Source of the DNA: Delphinapterus leucas
Taxonomy: Eukaryota > Chordata > Mammalia > Artiodactyla > Monodontidae
Length of the DNA stretch: 64,000 nt
Reading direction: 5' to 3'
Assembly: GCF_002288925.2 (NCBI RefSeq)
Contig: NW_022097996.1
Span: 13,016,139 to 13,080,138, forward strand
A program made the translations under genes and the position numbers. Below, in pieces: positions 33,291 through 49,620 of the stretch. The number at the start of each line of letters is the position of its first letter. The first letter of the stretch is position 1. The notes beneath the pieces are model-generated. The model made no database searches. It was not told the DNA's origin and saw only the letters and a program-made list of their open reading frames with translations.

Positions 33291-34279
33291 TGCCTTAAGA
33301 ATCAGGTGGAAAAGAAATTTGAGAATAGTGAGAAACAGAAAGTGAAAAACCAAAGCTCATTTTGGGGCACTAATGCCACTGCCTCCCTAGAAATTTCTGC
33401 TCTGTTTAGTTGTAATGTTCAATGGCTACTGTGGGGAGGGGCAGTAAGAGAGGATAATTCATTCTGCAAAAAGGAATAAGCAAAGGAAAGGTTAAGAGCT
33501 GCTGAAGGTGAAGAAGCTGGTGGAGGACTTGAGTGGAAAACATTTCAATTACTTCCCAATCCCAAGAGTCTATGAAGCACAGCACAGAAAACCACATTTC
33601 TAATGATATTAATTTAAAAAATTGGGAAATTCACTCATTATTGAATTTGACATAAAGTTGGAAGGTTTTAAAACTATTACAGCAGATTTGAACAATGGAT
33701 CCAAAGCATTTATATGAAAGATTAGGTTTTAAATAAAAGTTGTATTTTTGGGTTTTTATAAAAGCTGCAGTATAAATGAATAGCCTTAGCTTTCAAAGTC
33801 TTTTTTTTTTTTAAAGGCGATGCAAATTCAATATGAGGCAGCAATGTAAGATGGCTAAAAATTTTGAATGCAATATTGGGATGGACTAATAGAAATACAA
33901 TACCTATGCATCTTTAGAACAACGATAAGAACATCCACTTCATCGAGCTGCTGTGAAGCTTAAATCTGATACCTGCGCAAAGCATCTGGCATAGTAACCA
34001 GCCTCAGAATGTTGGTTCATTTCATTCATGTGACCTCTCTTTTCTCTAAGATCATGGCAATCATTGCTTGTAAATTCCTTCCTTCCCCTGAGACATCACC
34101 TAGAATTTTGCCTTTTCTTAATAACTTTTGCACAGTTCTTTGAAATTTCACATGTATGGGCTTTGTCTGCTTAGTTATTTTAAAAGTGGTTTGTTATATA
34201 TTTTTATTTGTAAATTTATGTTATATTGTTTATTTTTACAATTATATATGTATATACAGATATATCGTTTATATTTTTC
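33291..34279. other. Gene-free DNA; MIR end scrap
   Basis: A MIR-like ending near 33950-34015 ('gctgctgtgaagcttaaat'). The rest, including an AT-rich stretch at 34190-34280, is unassigned. Confidence 0.45.
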
Positions 34280-34865
34280 TGTCTTGATGTAAAACTACTT
34301 ACATTCAATGAAATGCACAAATCCTACTATATTCTGAGTTTTGACAAATGCATACACCTGTACGACCCAAACTTCTTGAGACCTAAAACAATTCCATCGC
34401 CCTAGAAAGTTCCTTCGTGCCTTCTTCCTGTCATTCCTCACCTTACACTCATTGAAGAAACCACTGTTTTGAATTTTTTCCATCATAGATTAGTTCCTCT
34501 GTTCTAGAATTTCATATAAATGGAATTATACACTATGTATCCTATGTCTAAGACTTCTTTCACTCAGTATCAGTATACTGTTTTTTGGGGTTTTTTTTTT
34601 TTTGGCGGTATGTGGGTGTCTCACTGTTGTGGCCTCTCCCGTTGCAGAGCACAGGCCCCGGACGCGCAGGTTCAGCAGCCATGGCTCACGGGCCCAGCCG
34701 CTCTGTGGCATGTGGGATCTTCCCGGACCGGGACATGAACCCGTGTCCCTTGCATCGGCAGGCGGACTCTCAACCACTGCGCCACCAGGGAAGCCCCCAG
34801 TATACTGGTTTTGAGATTCGTCCATGTTGTGTATATCAGTAGCTGGTCTTTTTATTGTGCTCAGG
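34280..34865 (-). mobile_element. Old L1 fragment, minus strand, split by a SINE
   Basis: 'tttcatataaatggaattat', 'gacttctttcactcagtatc', then after the SINE 'tggttttgagattcgtccat'. Reverse L1 3' region, diverged. Confidence 0.65.
34581..34797 (-). mobile_element. CHR-type SINE, minus strand
   Basis: Poly(T)-rich end, 'ggcggtatgtgggtgtctca', the diagnostic 'ggctcacgggcccagccg', ending 'gccaccagggaagccc'. A 10-bp TSD, cagtatactg, lies at 34571-34580 and 34798-34807. Confidence 0.93.
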
Positions 34866-36610
34866 TATTTTTCAAGCCCTTGGAGACAGGACTCTGCCAT
34901 AGGTCCCTACACTCCCCCACCTCCCCTGGCACTTAGACGGACTTGTGCACATTGCAAGTGTTCCAACGGCATTCGGTGACTCAATGGATGAACACAAAGA
35001 GTTATTTAATCAATCAATAAGTCATTTAGACACAATCCAGTTTTGCTTTTCTAATCCAGACAGTCTCTTATATGTTCAACTTACCAGACACCAAACGTTA
35101 TATATCCTGGTGCCAGCAGCCTGTCTGCTGTACTGGAGGAACCCAGGGATCCGCCCACGAGCAGCTCTGCAGCAGCATTTGCTGCATTCCTGCAGCAGTG
35201 AAGTGAACCGCTGCTCTGGCTGGGCTCTAGCCTGGCTGTGAAAGAGCCAACCTCGGGCCTTTGTCTCTTGCAGATGGAAATGCTTATACACTGTCTTTGC
35301 AAACAGTAAACCTCACATTCCTCCGACTGATTTATTAAACCACTGTAAAGGTCAGCAAAGAAATCCAGGTGCCACATGGCATGTTTTTGTGGCTAGCTGC
35401 TACTCAAATTGCAGAAGCAGCATGTATTTCCTCGCAGTCAGGAAAGCACAACTCAACAAACAGGGTTAGTACTATTGGTTGGGACCGATAGGGCTGTGAC
35501 CTGCCTGAAATGACCGCAAATGAAGCCCCTTAAGGTCTGCACCATACCCTCTAACATCTGTGGCTGGTGACTGTGATTAAGGGCAAGGCACTGTGGAACA
35601 GGCCTCTGGGGAGAACATACATTACCTTGGCCAGTTCCGTGCAGCAAGCATTTAGGAGTTTAAACAACCTATGAACATCATTTCTGCTTGGACAACAGCA
35701 ACTTCCTGTCATTTCTAATATTGCATGTGTTCTAAATATAATTGTGCTTTTCATTTTTAATGTATTCAAATGACATTCCCGTCCCCCTTGCCTTCTACAT
35801 TTTATATAGCTGCATGGCACACTTCACGATGCATTACTTCAAAATGTGATGCTGTAAAATTAGTCATATTTTATGTTACAAGGGGAGGGTTTTCTTTCAA
35901 ATATATTTCCCAAGAGATGGGGAGATTCATGTATTATGACTCCTATGGTGAGCATAATATATAAAGAAATAAACTGGTTATAAAAAGCAGAGAGGAAATA
36001 TATTTGTGGTTTCCACACACTATACATTTTCTGTTGATTTTACTCGTATTTCTTTCTAAAAAGGTAAAGATTTGGAGAAAGCATGATAAACTTCAATGAT
36101 GAGATGTTGGGTGCCAGCGTTTGTTCTTTTATTCTTTAGAGAAATTTTTAAGGTCATTTTGCTAAAGAGAACCTATTTACAGGAGTGGAATATGACAGTA
36201 TTTTAATTAGTAAAAAGGTGGATGTCATAATATAGTTATTCTAAAGAGTTTAAATCAGCTAAGGTCGCATTTAGGTCATTCATTCCAGAAAGGGTGTTTT
36301 GTAAACTGATGTTTAGAGGCGTGTCTAAAAAGTCACATCAGTTATGTGTCACGTTCTACTGGTAGCTTCCACTTTATTTTACATTGGCACTCTTAAGAAA
36401 CCTACAATAATTTTACAGTTTATTGCCACCACTAGCTGTCCAAATAAAACGCGCTCATTAACAATTTCTTCGTGGTATAAATCAGTTCACATTTGTCTCT
36501 CCCCAACATGAGTGGTTTACCACACGCACAGAGACTGCAGCGTACAATTATCAACTTCCACCGAAACATGTGGAAGCAGCAAATGCCATTGGCTGCAGCA
36601 CGTGTAATGA
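34866..36610. other. Gene-free single-copy DNA
   Basis: No exon or transposon is recognised over 1.7 kb. 36180-36610 has the texture of conserved non-coding DNA, but this was not tested. Confidence 0.45.
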
Positions 36611-36619
36611 GTAGAGCCC

Positions 36620-36800
36620 TACTCAGGCTGGAAGCGAATTGAGCTTAGGTGTGGAGTAGCTGTGTGAGTTGGCACATTACTTAACCTCTCTGGGCCTCAG
36701 CTATTTGCTCAGAATAAACAATAACCCCTTTCATGGGGATCTGGGGGTTATTAAATAATAGATATCAAATGCCTGTCATAGGGCAGGCATCCTGCACGTA
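36620..36800 (+). repeat. MIR SINE relic
   Basis: 'cacattacttaacctctctg', 'ggcctcagctatttgctcag', then 'taaataatagatatcaaatg' and 'catagggcaggcat'. Confidence 0.6.
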
Positions 36801-39518
36801 TTTATTTCCTTCATCCCTCCTCGCACGGACAGACTGATGCCGACTTTGCTGACAATGATGTATCTACCCGATGGGGAAGAGTATAGAGACCCGTCTGCTG
36901 TTACGGATGAGGGCTATTTCCGCAGCTCACTGGTGGCAGGAGAACTTTGCTCTCTTGACCCAAGGACTGATGTTCTCACGAGACCTGCCTCATAAGAATT
37001 TCAGCCTAGAGCTCAGCTTTTCAAAACAAATGCCGATACAGAATTTCCTGTGTGCCAAAGTGTTTTAGAATAATGAAATGAAAGTCACCAGGTCCTATCC
37101 ATCTGAAGCTTCTGACTCTCTTGGCACTAGAGGAGGAAGATTTTTTCGGTGGTTCTAAGAGTTATATTTTACGAGCTCTGTGGTAATGTTAATACATTTT
37201 ACTTTTAAACTGAACTGCTTCAAACAGTCATTTAGGGGAATTACAGAGCTATTAAGGATAACCAGAGTAGTAGAAATTCTATGAATGAGTTTCATCAACA
37301 TACTTGCCTGTTTATTTTTAAAGTAATTTTTATTTCCTAGGAGTGTGTTTTGTTGGCAGCCCTCAACCAACTTCATGTTGTTGGAGAATGTGTTTAAAGT
37401 GGAACAAATGCACGAGCGTGTAACAAGACCCCAAAGCCTTCTAAAGAAATAACGACACCCCTGTGAAAAACACTAATGCAGAAACGTTTGTGGTAAGGGA
37501 AGGAAAGTCAAGATTCTTTTTTTAAGCAGATTTTCTAAAGTTGTTCATCTTACCTTTGCTTTGACACGTAGGGCCAATGCCACATGGGTATTCAGAGCAA
37601 AGAGTTAAAAAGGAGGGTGGCTGGGCAGAATATTTTAAAAAGCAGCAGGTACCTAGCAGAGGAAGGCTTAAGGTAGGGTCACCAACACTCAGACCTGGGC
37701 TGCATCCGGGAGCTCCTCTAAAGCAAAGCTGTAGTGGAGCTATTGAAATTCAAGACCAGAAGTCTATATTCATAAATACAGAAGATCTGCCCCTTTCCCC
37801 ACCCCCTGTTCACCAGGTTCAACAAAGGCAAGGGTCCCTGCGCTCCCATTCCTACCCTTCACACTCCAGGGTGCCTTTCTTTTCAGCTGCCCAAAGGACA
37901 GCAGCAGAGGCCCACAGGTTTCTTCTTCCTGCAGCATCTCACGGCCCCTGCAGCATCTATCAGCCACCTCCCTCTTTCTGAGCAGCTTCCTCTGCAGTCA
38001 GTCTTCAGCCAGGAGTCTTGGCCAAAACACTGACGAGCTTAAGATCTCTGAGGGTGACCCGAAACTGAGGGAAGGGAGCTGGCACAAAAGAAATGAACTC
38101 GTGAATACCTAAGAGTGTGGTGTAGGTGGACTCACACAGAGCGAGTGTGAAACAATGTGGTTTTAATGGGGCAGGTTAAAAAAAAAAAATCCATTCTGCC
38201 ACTTGTCATCCACATATGGGTAACTGGGAGCAGACAAAAATATGGCTTACTTAGCTTCTTCCCACCACCCCGAGAAGCCTTTCCCTCCGCTGAATCCCTG
38301 ATCAATGCGAAGACCAAAGATGTATAGACTGTAAAAAGTCATCAGAATGAGTGCTGCCAGGGCCAAGCAAAATGCAGGACAGCCTCAGCTTGAAATCCTA
38401 GAATGATTGAGTGTGGATGGACCTCTTGATAGTTTTAAACTACCAATGGTAATGTTTCTAAAGTCTCATTATTTGAGACCTTAAAGATTCTTTAGAAACC
38501 CCATGCAAGTTCTCTGCTGCAGTCTTTTCCTCTACCACGAAGAAGGAAAGGTTTTTTAGGTACAGAGGACCTCAGGAGTTAAGCCTTATCCCACTCCCAC
38601 CCTCCTGTCGCGGGGAGGGGATTGCAGTTGCTCCGGGAGCATCTGTGGTATCCGCTCCAAGTCCTTCGCCCTCTCAGCATCACAGGGAAAGCGATGCCGG
38701 CTTCTCTGTTTAAAATCTCTCATGTCTCCCCTTCGTTTGCCTCTTTTAAAAAAATATCAGTATGCTGCACCTCAAATGCTACTCTTACCCAAAGAAAACA
38801 AAAATTAAATGCTTGCTTAGAAAAATCTTAGGTGTATATCTCTGCAATCCCTCCCTGCAACCGGAGGACTTCCTAACATCATGTGCGTGAAAACGCTCTG
38901 TAAACCGCAGGGCTGTATCAATGTGCATTACGGCGTGCACACTGTTTCAGCTCCCTGGGTGTTCCCTAAAAGAAATCCATGGATTTCGGACTGTGCCTGT
39001 TATGTGTTTATCAGAGTGACTCGGGGGTAAGAACCACACGGCTATTTTCTGCCCGCCCCAGAACGAGACGTCTCTGGTCCGAGTTCTGCTCCCTGGAGAC
39101 GCGCTCCGCGCTCCGCGCTCCGGGAGGCAGCAGCAGCTTCCCTCTGAAAATCAGCCACCTGCGTGGCTTGTTGAAATCATCAGGTTGGGCGCTACACGGG
39201 TGTAAAAAGAGGCAAAGGGGCTTCTAATGTGATGGAGTTGTCGGTGTCGAGCAGGAATTTATCTTGATGAAGGAGATACAGGCAACGTGTGACAGTCTGA
39301 AGTTCCCCGCTGCAGTGCTGGCTGCTGTCTTTTTGCACATCGGTTTTCTCCGCAGCTAGTTCAAACTCCTCCACCTACACGCTTCAACACGCCCAAAGTA
39401 TGCGAGGCTTCGTTCCTCGGAAAGAAATGAGAAAATCTAGTAACACTACAAGGCTGATAGGAACTGCTCTAAGGGTTTAGAAATGCTAAAATCAACACCT
39501 GCAGTGCCCCAGTTCCAC
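36801..39518. other. Single-copy DNA upstream of NEFL
   Basis: No gene is recognised. A 134-codon frame at 37577-37981 has no family resemblance. 38950-39420 is richer in CpG, with a ctccgcg repeat at 39103-39121, and may be distal promoter sequence of NEFL (inference). Confidence 0.45.
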
Positions 39519-39544
39519 GTGTGTGTGTGTGTGTGTGTGTGTGT
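39519..39544. repeat. (GT)n microsatellite
   Basis: An uninterrupted GT run about 0.6 kb upstream of the NEFL TATA box. Confidence 0.95.
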
Positions 39545-39762
39545 AGAAGGAGCGCACTAAGGAAAAAGAAAAATAACCAGGAGAAAGGAACACAAATTAA
39601 AGAAAGTGCCAGAAACAGCTACAAAGAAATAGAAAACTTTCCTCCATATATGCCGCATACATGCAACCTGGGACAATCTTTTGTATCTCCAATGCCCTGG
39701 AGGCACTGCAATGTCACCATAAACACCGGGGGTATGATGACCCCTGGTGGGGAAGGAGCGAC

Positions 39763-39776
39763 GGGGAGGGGGAGGG
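39763..39776 (+). other. G-rich tract in the NEFL upstream region
   Basis: ggggagggggaggg, preceded by gggg near 39749, could form a G-quadruplex on the sense strand about 370 bp upstream of the inferred transcription start. Structure is inference. Confidence 0.5.
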
Positions 39777-40115
39777 TGTCTCCGAGGTTCCAGGCATATG
39801 GAAAACTAAGGTGTCAGTAGGGAATGAGAACTTGTTATTGGGGTCACGATCGAATCCGAGTGATACAGGGATCAAGGAATAAGTAGGATGGGGTGGGGGT
39901 AGGGAAAGGAAATGAGTGAGGGGGTACGGGGTCTCACAGAAAACAGAAGCCTTCAGAGAAAAGTGCAGAGGACGAAGCCGCAGCATCCTCGCGGCCTGTG
40001 GCTCGCCCCCGCCTTCCTTTTGCGCAGAATCCTCCCCTCGGCTGCAGCAGCGCTCTGCCCCCTCTGGCCCGGCGCGCAGTGATCGATCTAAGGCTGCGTC
40101 AGAATCCTCTCCGAG

Positions 40116-43952
<3,837 letters not shown>

Positions 43953-44234
43953 ACCCCCTTTCCTTAACTATTCCAGGAATAATTCTCCTGAAATCAGGTC
44001 AATCCCATCACCAACCAACCAGTTGAGTTGCAGATACTATATGAATTAAGAAGTCAATATATGTATAATTCTGAGATGACTTAGGTTGGGCATTAAATGT
44101 TGTGCTATGACTTTTCTCCTTCCGCAGAGTATCTGTTTGCTTGCAGAGTGGCTTCCTGGCTTGCTGCCAGCCTGTGCATGGTCCACGCTTATGAGTTCAG
44201 GATCTATGGCAATGTGAAAAATTCAGATGTTTAC

Positions 44235-44372
44235 AATAAAAAAAAAACAAACCCTGAATAAATGAATTCACTAATGTTAATGTTAAACGTCATGGAAAAA
44301 AAATAGTCCTTCGAACCTTTGGTGGTTAGAAATTAAAGGCCTTGAATTATGTGCTAATAAATAGTAAATAAA
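44235..44372 (+). terminator. NEFL: NEFL proximal poly(A) signal cluster
   Basis: AATAAA hexamers lie at 44235-44240, 44257-44262, 44356-44361 and 44367-44372. The last pair is followed by a GT-rich stretch (ccttgctgtggttgttg) at about 44391-44407, a good downstream element. This pair is therefore the likeliest proximal cleavage site. Confidence 0.75.
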
Positions 44373-45736
44373 GTTACACTGGATGACATTCCTTGCTGTG
44401 GTTGTTGACTTAATTCGAATATCTTAAAGAAGGCACCAATATAAGACACATAGAAGTGGGCTATTGACCTCCAAATTTTTTTAAGTCAAAATTTTAACAA
44501 TGCATTTCCCCCCCCCCTTAATTGGTAATTCTGAGGATGCAACTAGGTCATGAGCATTCATGAAATCTCTCCCCTCAAAAAGTTTACTGATAATAAGCTC
44601 GAGTAAATGAGAATCTCTGGGGTTTTCTTTGATAAATAGCTATATACTATGCCCCATAAGTGTCCTATATAATGTTGGGAGTGGCTTTCTTGGAGGCCAT
44701 TCTGAAATTATGTGATAAATATACGCTCTATGGTAAACAGGTAACTTTAACACTAGTATGTAATAATAAATGCAGTATGGATAGAATATGAATCCCATAA
44801 CCCTAACCCACCTAGCACTATAACCACATTTAAAATATATTGTCATGAGCAGCAGCTGAAACCCAAGCAAATGATACAATCAGAAGGAATAATTTATTAT
44901 CTCTGTATAATTTTGGATGGAGTAAGAATATCAAAGTTTATTTGCCATTGCAAACATGTTGCCTGCAATCCTGAGCTTATGATTGTGTTGTTAGCTTAAT
45001 TGTGTTGCCTCAAGTTAATAGCCTTTATGCCACCTATTTTAAACTTTTTAAGCACTACAGATAACAGATAATGAAATTGTGATCAGTCACTAAAGGGGGG
45101 ATTATATGCTTGTATGTTGCATTGCCATCGCTCTGCATGTCTTTACTGGGAAATATTCGGATTTCAATGATAGCTCTAACTGGTTGGACATTGCATCAAA
45201 TACACACCCCATCCATGCTCCCTGTTCACTGTAAAGTTATGAAAGCTCTCGCTCTTGCATTTGATGTGGAATGTTGACGAAATTACTGATTATCCGCTGT
45301 TCTGCTTCTGTTCTTACACAATTGCTTTGTCAGCTGATTCTTTTCAATATTTGTTGTTTAGACAACTCTTCAAGGTCATGAATTTAATCTGAAAGCAAAG
45401 TGGTTTCCATTTAAAGTTACCTGATGACATCACACTATGTATTTCTAGTTAAATATATCTCACCAAAGCAAATAGGTAAAGTATTTCTTTATCTGCCATG
45501 ATGCTATGGATTTGAATTACGAAGATTCTCAGTACATTTACTTCTGTAAAGACTAGGAGTTGCCTCAGAAGCCAAGCTTTTCACATTTGTGTTCATTAAA
45601 CATGGGATGCTGCACATGGTAAAGCTCAGATATATGCAAATTACATGTAAAAAAAAGTAGCCAAATGGAAAGAGCTGGTTGGTTTGAGAATTTCTTGAAG
45701 TAAGAACACTGTACCATACTCTATCCTGTGTGCCAT

Positions 45737-45742
45737 AATAAA
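45737..45742 (+). terminator. NEFL: NEFL distal poly(A) signal
   Basis: A single AATAAA about 1.8 kb after the stop codon, at the end of a repeat-free stretch and just before an L2 relic. It is the candidate end of the long NEFL mRNA. Confidence 0.6.
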
Positions 45743-45799
45743 ATACTGAAAAATCTAAACTAAATGGATTTGAAGTCTTTAAAAACAATTTCCTCAAAT

Positions 45800-46638
45800 G
45801 TGGTACCTTGGCCAGTCTCCCTCTCTCTCCTGCTCTCCCCAAACTCTAGTTCTCGTTCTGTATTCTCTCCCCTAGCCAATGACACCACTCCTCAGCCATC
45901 CAGTTTTGCAGACCAGCGACTGGGCATGACGTCATATCTCCCATTTCCTCTCCCCAATCCCTCTGGTTTAATCTGTCACCAAGTCCTATTGATTTTACTG
46001 CCTACGTATCTTGGATCCATCCACATTTTCCTGTTTACACTACCACCACTCTAAGGAACCTCCCAATGTCTTGTCCTCCTTCAGTCAGCACACTAGAGTA
46101 AGCTAATCTTTAGAAAAGTGCATTTTGATCATGCCCCTCCAAGAGTTTCCCATTTCTTTTAATATAAAAACCAAAATCTTTAAGGGGATCTTCAAGGCCT
46201 GGAGCGACCTGACCCCAAACTACATCTCGAACTTCATCCTATGCATATCCCCTTACCCCTCCCTTACTACTGGTGTTTCAGCCACCCTGGCCCTCTGTTC
46301 TCCCACCTGCCGCAAGGTTTCGGCTGATTTCTCTGTCTGGACCACTCATTTTTTCTATTTTTCCCTCAAACTTGCTCAGATTTCAGCTCAGTTGTCATTC
46401 CCTTGGGGAAGCCTTCCATGACTGAGCCAAATTTCTTTATTAAATGTGTTTATAAGAACATGTAGTGCTTTACACAGTCATAATCGGTATCTATTTCCAT
46501 GATCATTTAGTGTCTGCGTCCCCTGCTGTAGAGTGATCCTCAGAGGCATGGCAATCAGACCTCCTGCTCCCCAGCATCCAGCATTGTTCCTACCATGGTA
46601 GAGCACAATAAATGTCGATTGAATGAATAACTTCTGGA
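45800..46638 (+). repeat. L2 LINE 3' region
   Basis: Long L2 copy: 'gcattttgatcatgcccctc', 'cttcaaggcctggagcgacc', 'gtttcagccaccctggccct', 'ggggaagccttccatgac', and the L2 end 'cacaataaatgtcgattgaa' then tgaataa. The 5' limit is approximate. Confidence 0.8.
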
Positions 46639-47084
46639 TAGACTAAAATGCCTTCGGGATGACTAGAAAGCCAAGAGTGTTCAATAATCAGTCCTGGTCT
46701 AGTCAACACTTTGTGGAAAGGGCAGAGAACCAAAAATCAAGTGTCTATTCCAATTCTAGTGTTGTTTGTTATGGAGGGCTGGCCATCCCCACCCGCATCC
46801 CCATTCTGGCTTCAATCTTCTTAGCTACATAAGGCTTTAGCACTTGATTTCTCAAATCCACTCTAGATTCATGATTCAAAAGTTCCTGAAAAACTTTTAG
46901 AAGATCAGGCTAAATGGCTGAATAGGAAACATGCATATCACTATTATGTCCACACTAAAGTCCATCACTTAAAGGGAGTTGCTAAACTTCGTGTAAAGTT
47001 TCATTCCTAGCATTAAATTGATAAGCAATTAATTTGATTGCTTTTTTCCCTACATGGAGATTCTAGTGCTGTCAGACTAGTTGC
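46639..47084. other. Gene-free DNA
   Basis: No gene or repeat family is recognised. Confidence 0.5.
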
Positions 47085-47300
47085 TGTGTCCCAGGCACTA
47101 ATCTAAGTGCATTATACGTATTACCTCATCAATTTCTTTCTTATGACAATGTTATCAGTCCAGTATGATTATCCTCCCCATTTTATGGATGAAGAATTTT
47201 TAGGTGACTTGACCAAGGTCACATAGCTAGTTTGTGGTAGGCTGAGATTCAAACCTCCCAGGATGGATGGCTCTAAAGTCCATGCTCTTAACCAAATATT
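47085..47300 (+). repeat. MIR SINE relic
   Basis: Well-preserved MIR: 'cccaggcactaatctaagtg', 'attatcctccccattttatg', 'gaccaaggtcacatagctag', 'ctgagattcaaacctccc'. Confidence 0.75.
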
Positions 47301-47598
47301 GCATTGACTCTCCTTTGCAGTTCAGCTTGGGAGGCATCCTCATGGAATCAGAGCATATTTTCACAGGCTTGTGTTGTGACAGCAGCCTGGGGGTTTTCAC
47401 ACAATTATTGGAATTCTTACGGTCTTTGTACAATTCAAGGGCACTTCTACATTCACAGTGTTCCATTGAAGTTTACTTAGAATGCTTAAATTTTTCTTTA
47501 GTTCCTTTGATTATTTATGTCCCTATAAATTCCTCTGCAAAAATTTTAAACAGAGATGTATTTGAAATTTATCTTCAAGGATCACCAAATTTCAGGAT
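47301..47598. other. Gene-free DNA
   Basis: Part of a 171-codon open frame that runs into the LTR; no family resemblance. Confidence 0.45.
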
Positions 47599-48242
47599 GT
47601 GCTTCTCAAACTGTGCAGGACCCTGCGGGGCCTTCCTGGGGGACACAGCTTCTTGTCCCCCACCTCTTGTTTGTAGAAAAGCTTTAGCCTCCTTGGTCTC
47701 CCCTGAGCTCCAAAGAACAAATTTAATCAGAGAAGTGAGAAAATGCAGAAACAAAGGAAAGCAGTCAAACAGGACAAAATAATAATAGTTTAGCCATAAA
47801 ACAAAGTCAAAGAACTTAAGTACCTCCTCAAGGAAAACAGATAATATCCTGAGCCATATCCTTAAGTTGTTTTGAAGACACTGAAACCCCCGCCACGTGG
47901 AAGAAGTTAACTGCTGACCACCAGCATGTAGATCCCAGATCAGTTGGAACCAGAAGGTTGATGATTGAGGTTCCCAAAACATTACCCTGTCACCTCACCA
48001 GCACCCAATCAAAAGAAGGTCCACGAGTGGATCATGCATCCTATAACCGCCTCCCTCACACTGTCTTTAAAAACCATTTCCTGAAAGCCATTGGGGAGTT
48101 CAGGTCTTTTGAACATTAGCTGCCCATTCTCCTTTCTTGGCGCTGCAATAAACGCTATACTTTCCTTCACCACAACCTGGTGTGAGTAGATTGGCTTTGC
48201 TGCAAAACTTGGGAGAGCGGACCCAAGTTTGGTTTGGTAACA
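47599..48242 (+). mobile_element. Solo endogenous retroviral LTR (ERV1-like)
   Basis: About 640 bp beginning tgtgcttctc and ending 'ggtttggtaaca'. It has a poly(A) signal in 'gctgcaataaacgctatac' (AATAAA 48147-48152) followed by 'cttcaccacaacctggtgtg', a layout typical of gammaretrovirus-like LTRs. No gag, pol or env remains. Limits are by eye and no TSD was found. Confidence 0.7.
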
Positions 48243-48304
48243 GTTCTCATGGTGTTATTCTTCTACCTGGTTACAATTTTCTAGTTGTGTTCACATTTAA
48301 CTGG

Positions 48305-48372
48305 TCCTCAATGGTTTCTTCTTCTCCTTTTCCTTTTCTTCCTCCTCCTTCCTCCTCCTCCTACTCCTTCTT
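48305..48372. repeat. Polypyrimidine tract
   Basis: Almost pure C/T for about 60 bp (cttcttctcc... cctcctcctactcc), just after the LTR. Confidence 0.9.
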
Positions 48373-48984
48373 GCATATCTTCTTGTTGTAAGATATTTCA
48401 AGTCATTTTGGGAAGGGAGTAAACAGTGACTAAACAAATAAGTGTCTTTGTTTCCTCCCACCATACCTAGCAAAGTGCCTTGCATTTAGTGGGAATCTTA
48501 ATAAATATTTCAAGAATGGAAAAGGTTTATTATTTGTGAGAACTTTCCATGCACATGGCCAGGATGAACAACTTATTCTTTCTCCCTTGGGTGTAAATGA
48601 TCAGAATTGCTCCAGCCATGATTCATATTTGAAAGGTCTTCCAGTGCAGAATTCAGGATGTTTTCCTCTTGGGAAAATGTTCATCAGAACTGGCATTTTC
48701 AGTTTAAGATCCCCTAGAAAATTCCCAGTGAAGAATCTTATATGAGAGCTAAAAAGATAAAAGGTAAAGCATCATGAGAAGTAAAAAATTTTCAGCAGCC
48801 CCAGAAAGTGACTATTGGTAGCCTTTTAATTCTACTTCAACATAGATAATTATTTGTATATGGAGGGTTTTAAAAAAAATAATAAAATGTCAACATTAAA
48901 AACAAATTTTAAAAGGAAAAAAATCATATTTTCTCCATTCAGTCATCATTGTTTTCATTTATATTTTCTTCTTTAGACTTTATT
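48373..48984. other. Gene-free DNA
   Basis: No gene or repeat family is assigned. Confidence 0.5.
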
Positions 48985-49620
48985 TCTATTTATGTATATT
49001 TGACATAGCTTGTCCATTCATTCCACACGTGTTAATCATGTACTATGTGCCAGGCACTGTTCTAGGCACAAAGAATAAGGCAGACAATATCCCAGCTTTC
49101 AGGGACTAAAGTGGTGTGTGTGTGTGTGCGTGTGTGTGTGTGTGTGTGTGTGAACAGGCAATGAACAAATAAACAAATAAATAAGTGACGTTAGCTCTGA
49201 ACCAGACATGCAATGATCTGGGGAAAGAGCGCTCCAGACAGACGGAACAGCAAGTGTGGAAGCTTGGCTTGTTTGAACCCAGGAAAATGCCTTAAGCTCA
49301 TTGGTGAGCATTAAGAATGAGAGAGTAGGAGATAGAACTGAGAAAGGCAGGCAAAGGACATATTATGCAGGGGTTTATAGATCAAGGAGTTTAGGTTCTA
49401 TTCCTTGTGCAATTTGAAAGGGTTAAGCAGCAGATGGTGACATGATCTGATTTCTGTTTTATAAAGACCACTCTGGCTCCTGTGCAGAGAATGGACTTTA
49501 GAGAAGCAAGAATCAGAGAGACTAACTTAAAGGCTGTTTTAGTCCCAATAAGAGAAGATGGTGTGATGACTTAGAGCAGTAGCAGTAGAGATGGCATGAT
49601 GTGGGATGATTTAGAAAATT
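48985..49620 (-). repeat. L2-like mid-repetitive relic with GT tract
   Basis: Starts like reverse L2 ('ccattcattccacacgtg', 'tactatgtgccaggcactgt'). It then continues as a common mid-repetitive sequence ('ttagctctgaaccagac', 'gtgacatgatctgatttct', 'aaagaccactctggctcctg'). Confidence 0.55.
49111..49152. repeat. (GT)n microsatellite
   Basis: A GT run with one gcgt interruption inside the L2-like relic. Confidence 0.95.

Larger units (their letters stand above)
43953..45760 (+). other. NEFL: NEFL 3' UTR, short and long forms
   Basis: Downstream of the TGA the DNA is AT-rich, single copy and free of transposons up to the L2 that begins near 45800. AATAAA signals occur at 44235, 44257, 44356 and 44367 and again at 45737. 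Mammalian NEFL is known to yield short and long mRNAs through alternative polyadenylation. The distal signal gives a 3' UTR of about 1.8 kb, matching the length expected for the long form. The repeat-free character suggests constraint. Confidence 0.75.

Noticed and set aside
37577..37981. 134-codon frame upstream of NEFL
   Set aside because: Low-complexity Pro/Ser/Gln-rich composition, no domain, and no splice partners seen.
47267..47782. 171-codon plus-strand frame
   Set aside because: It starts at the end of a MIR and runs into an LTR. No family resemblance.
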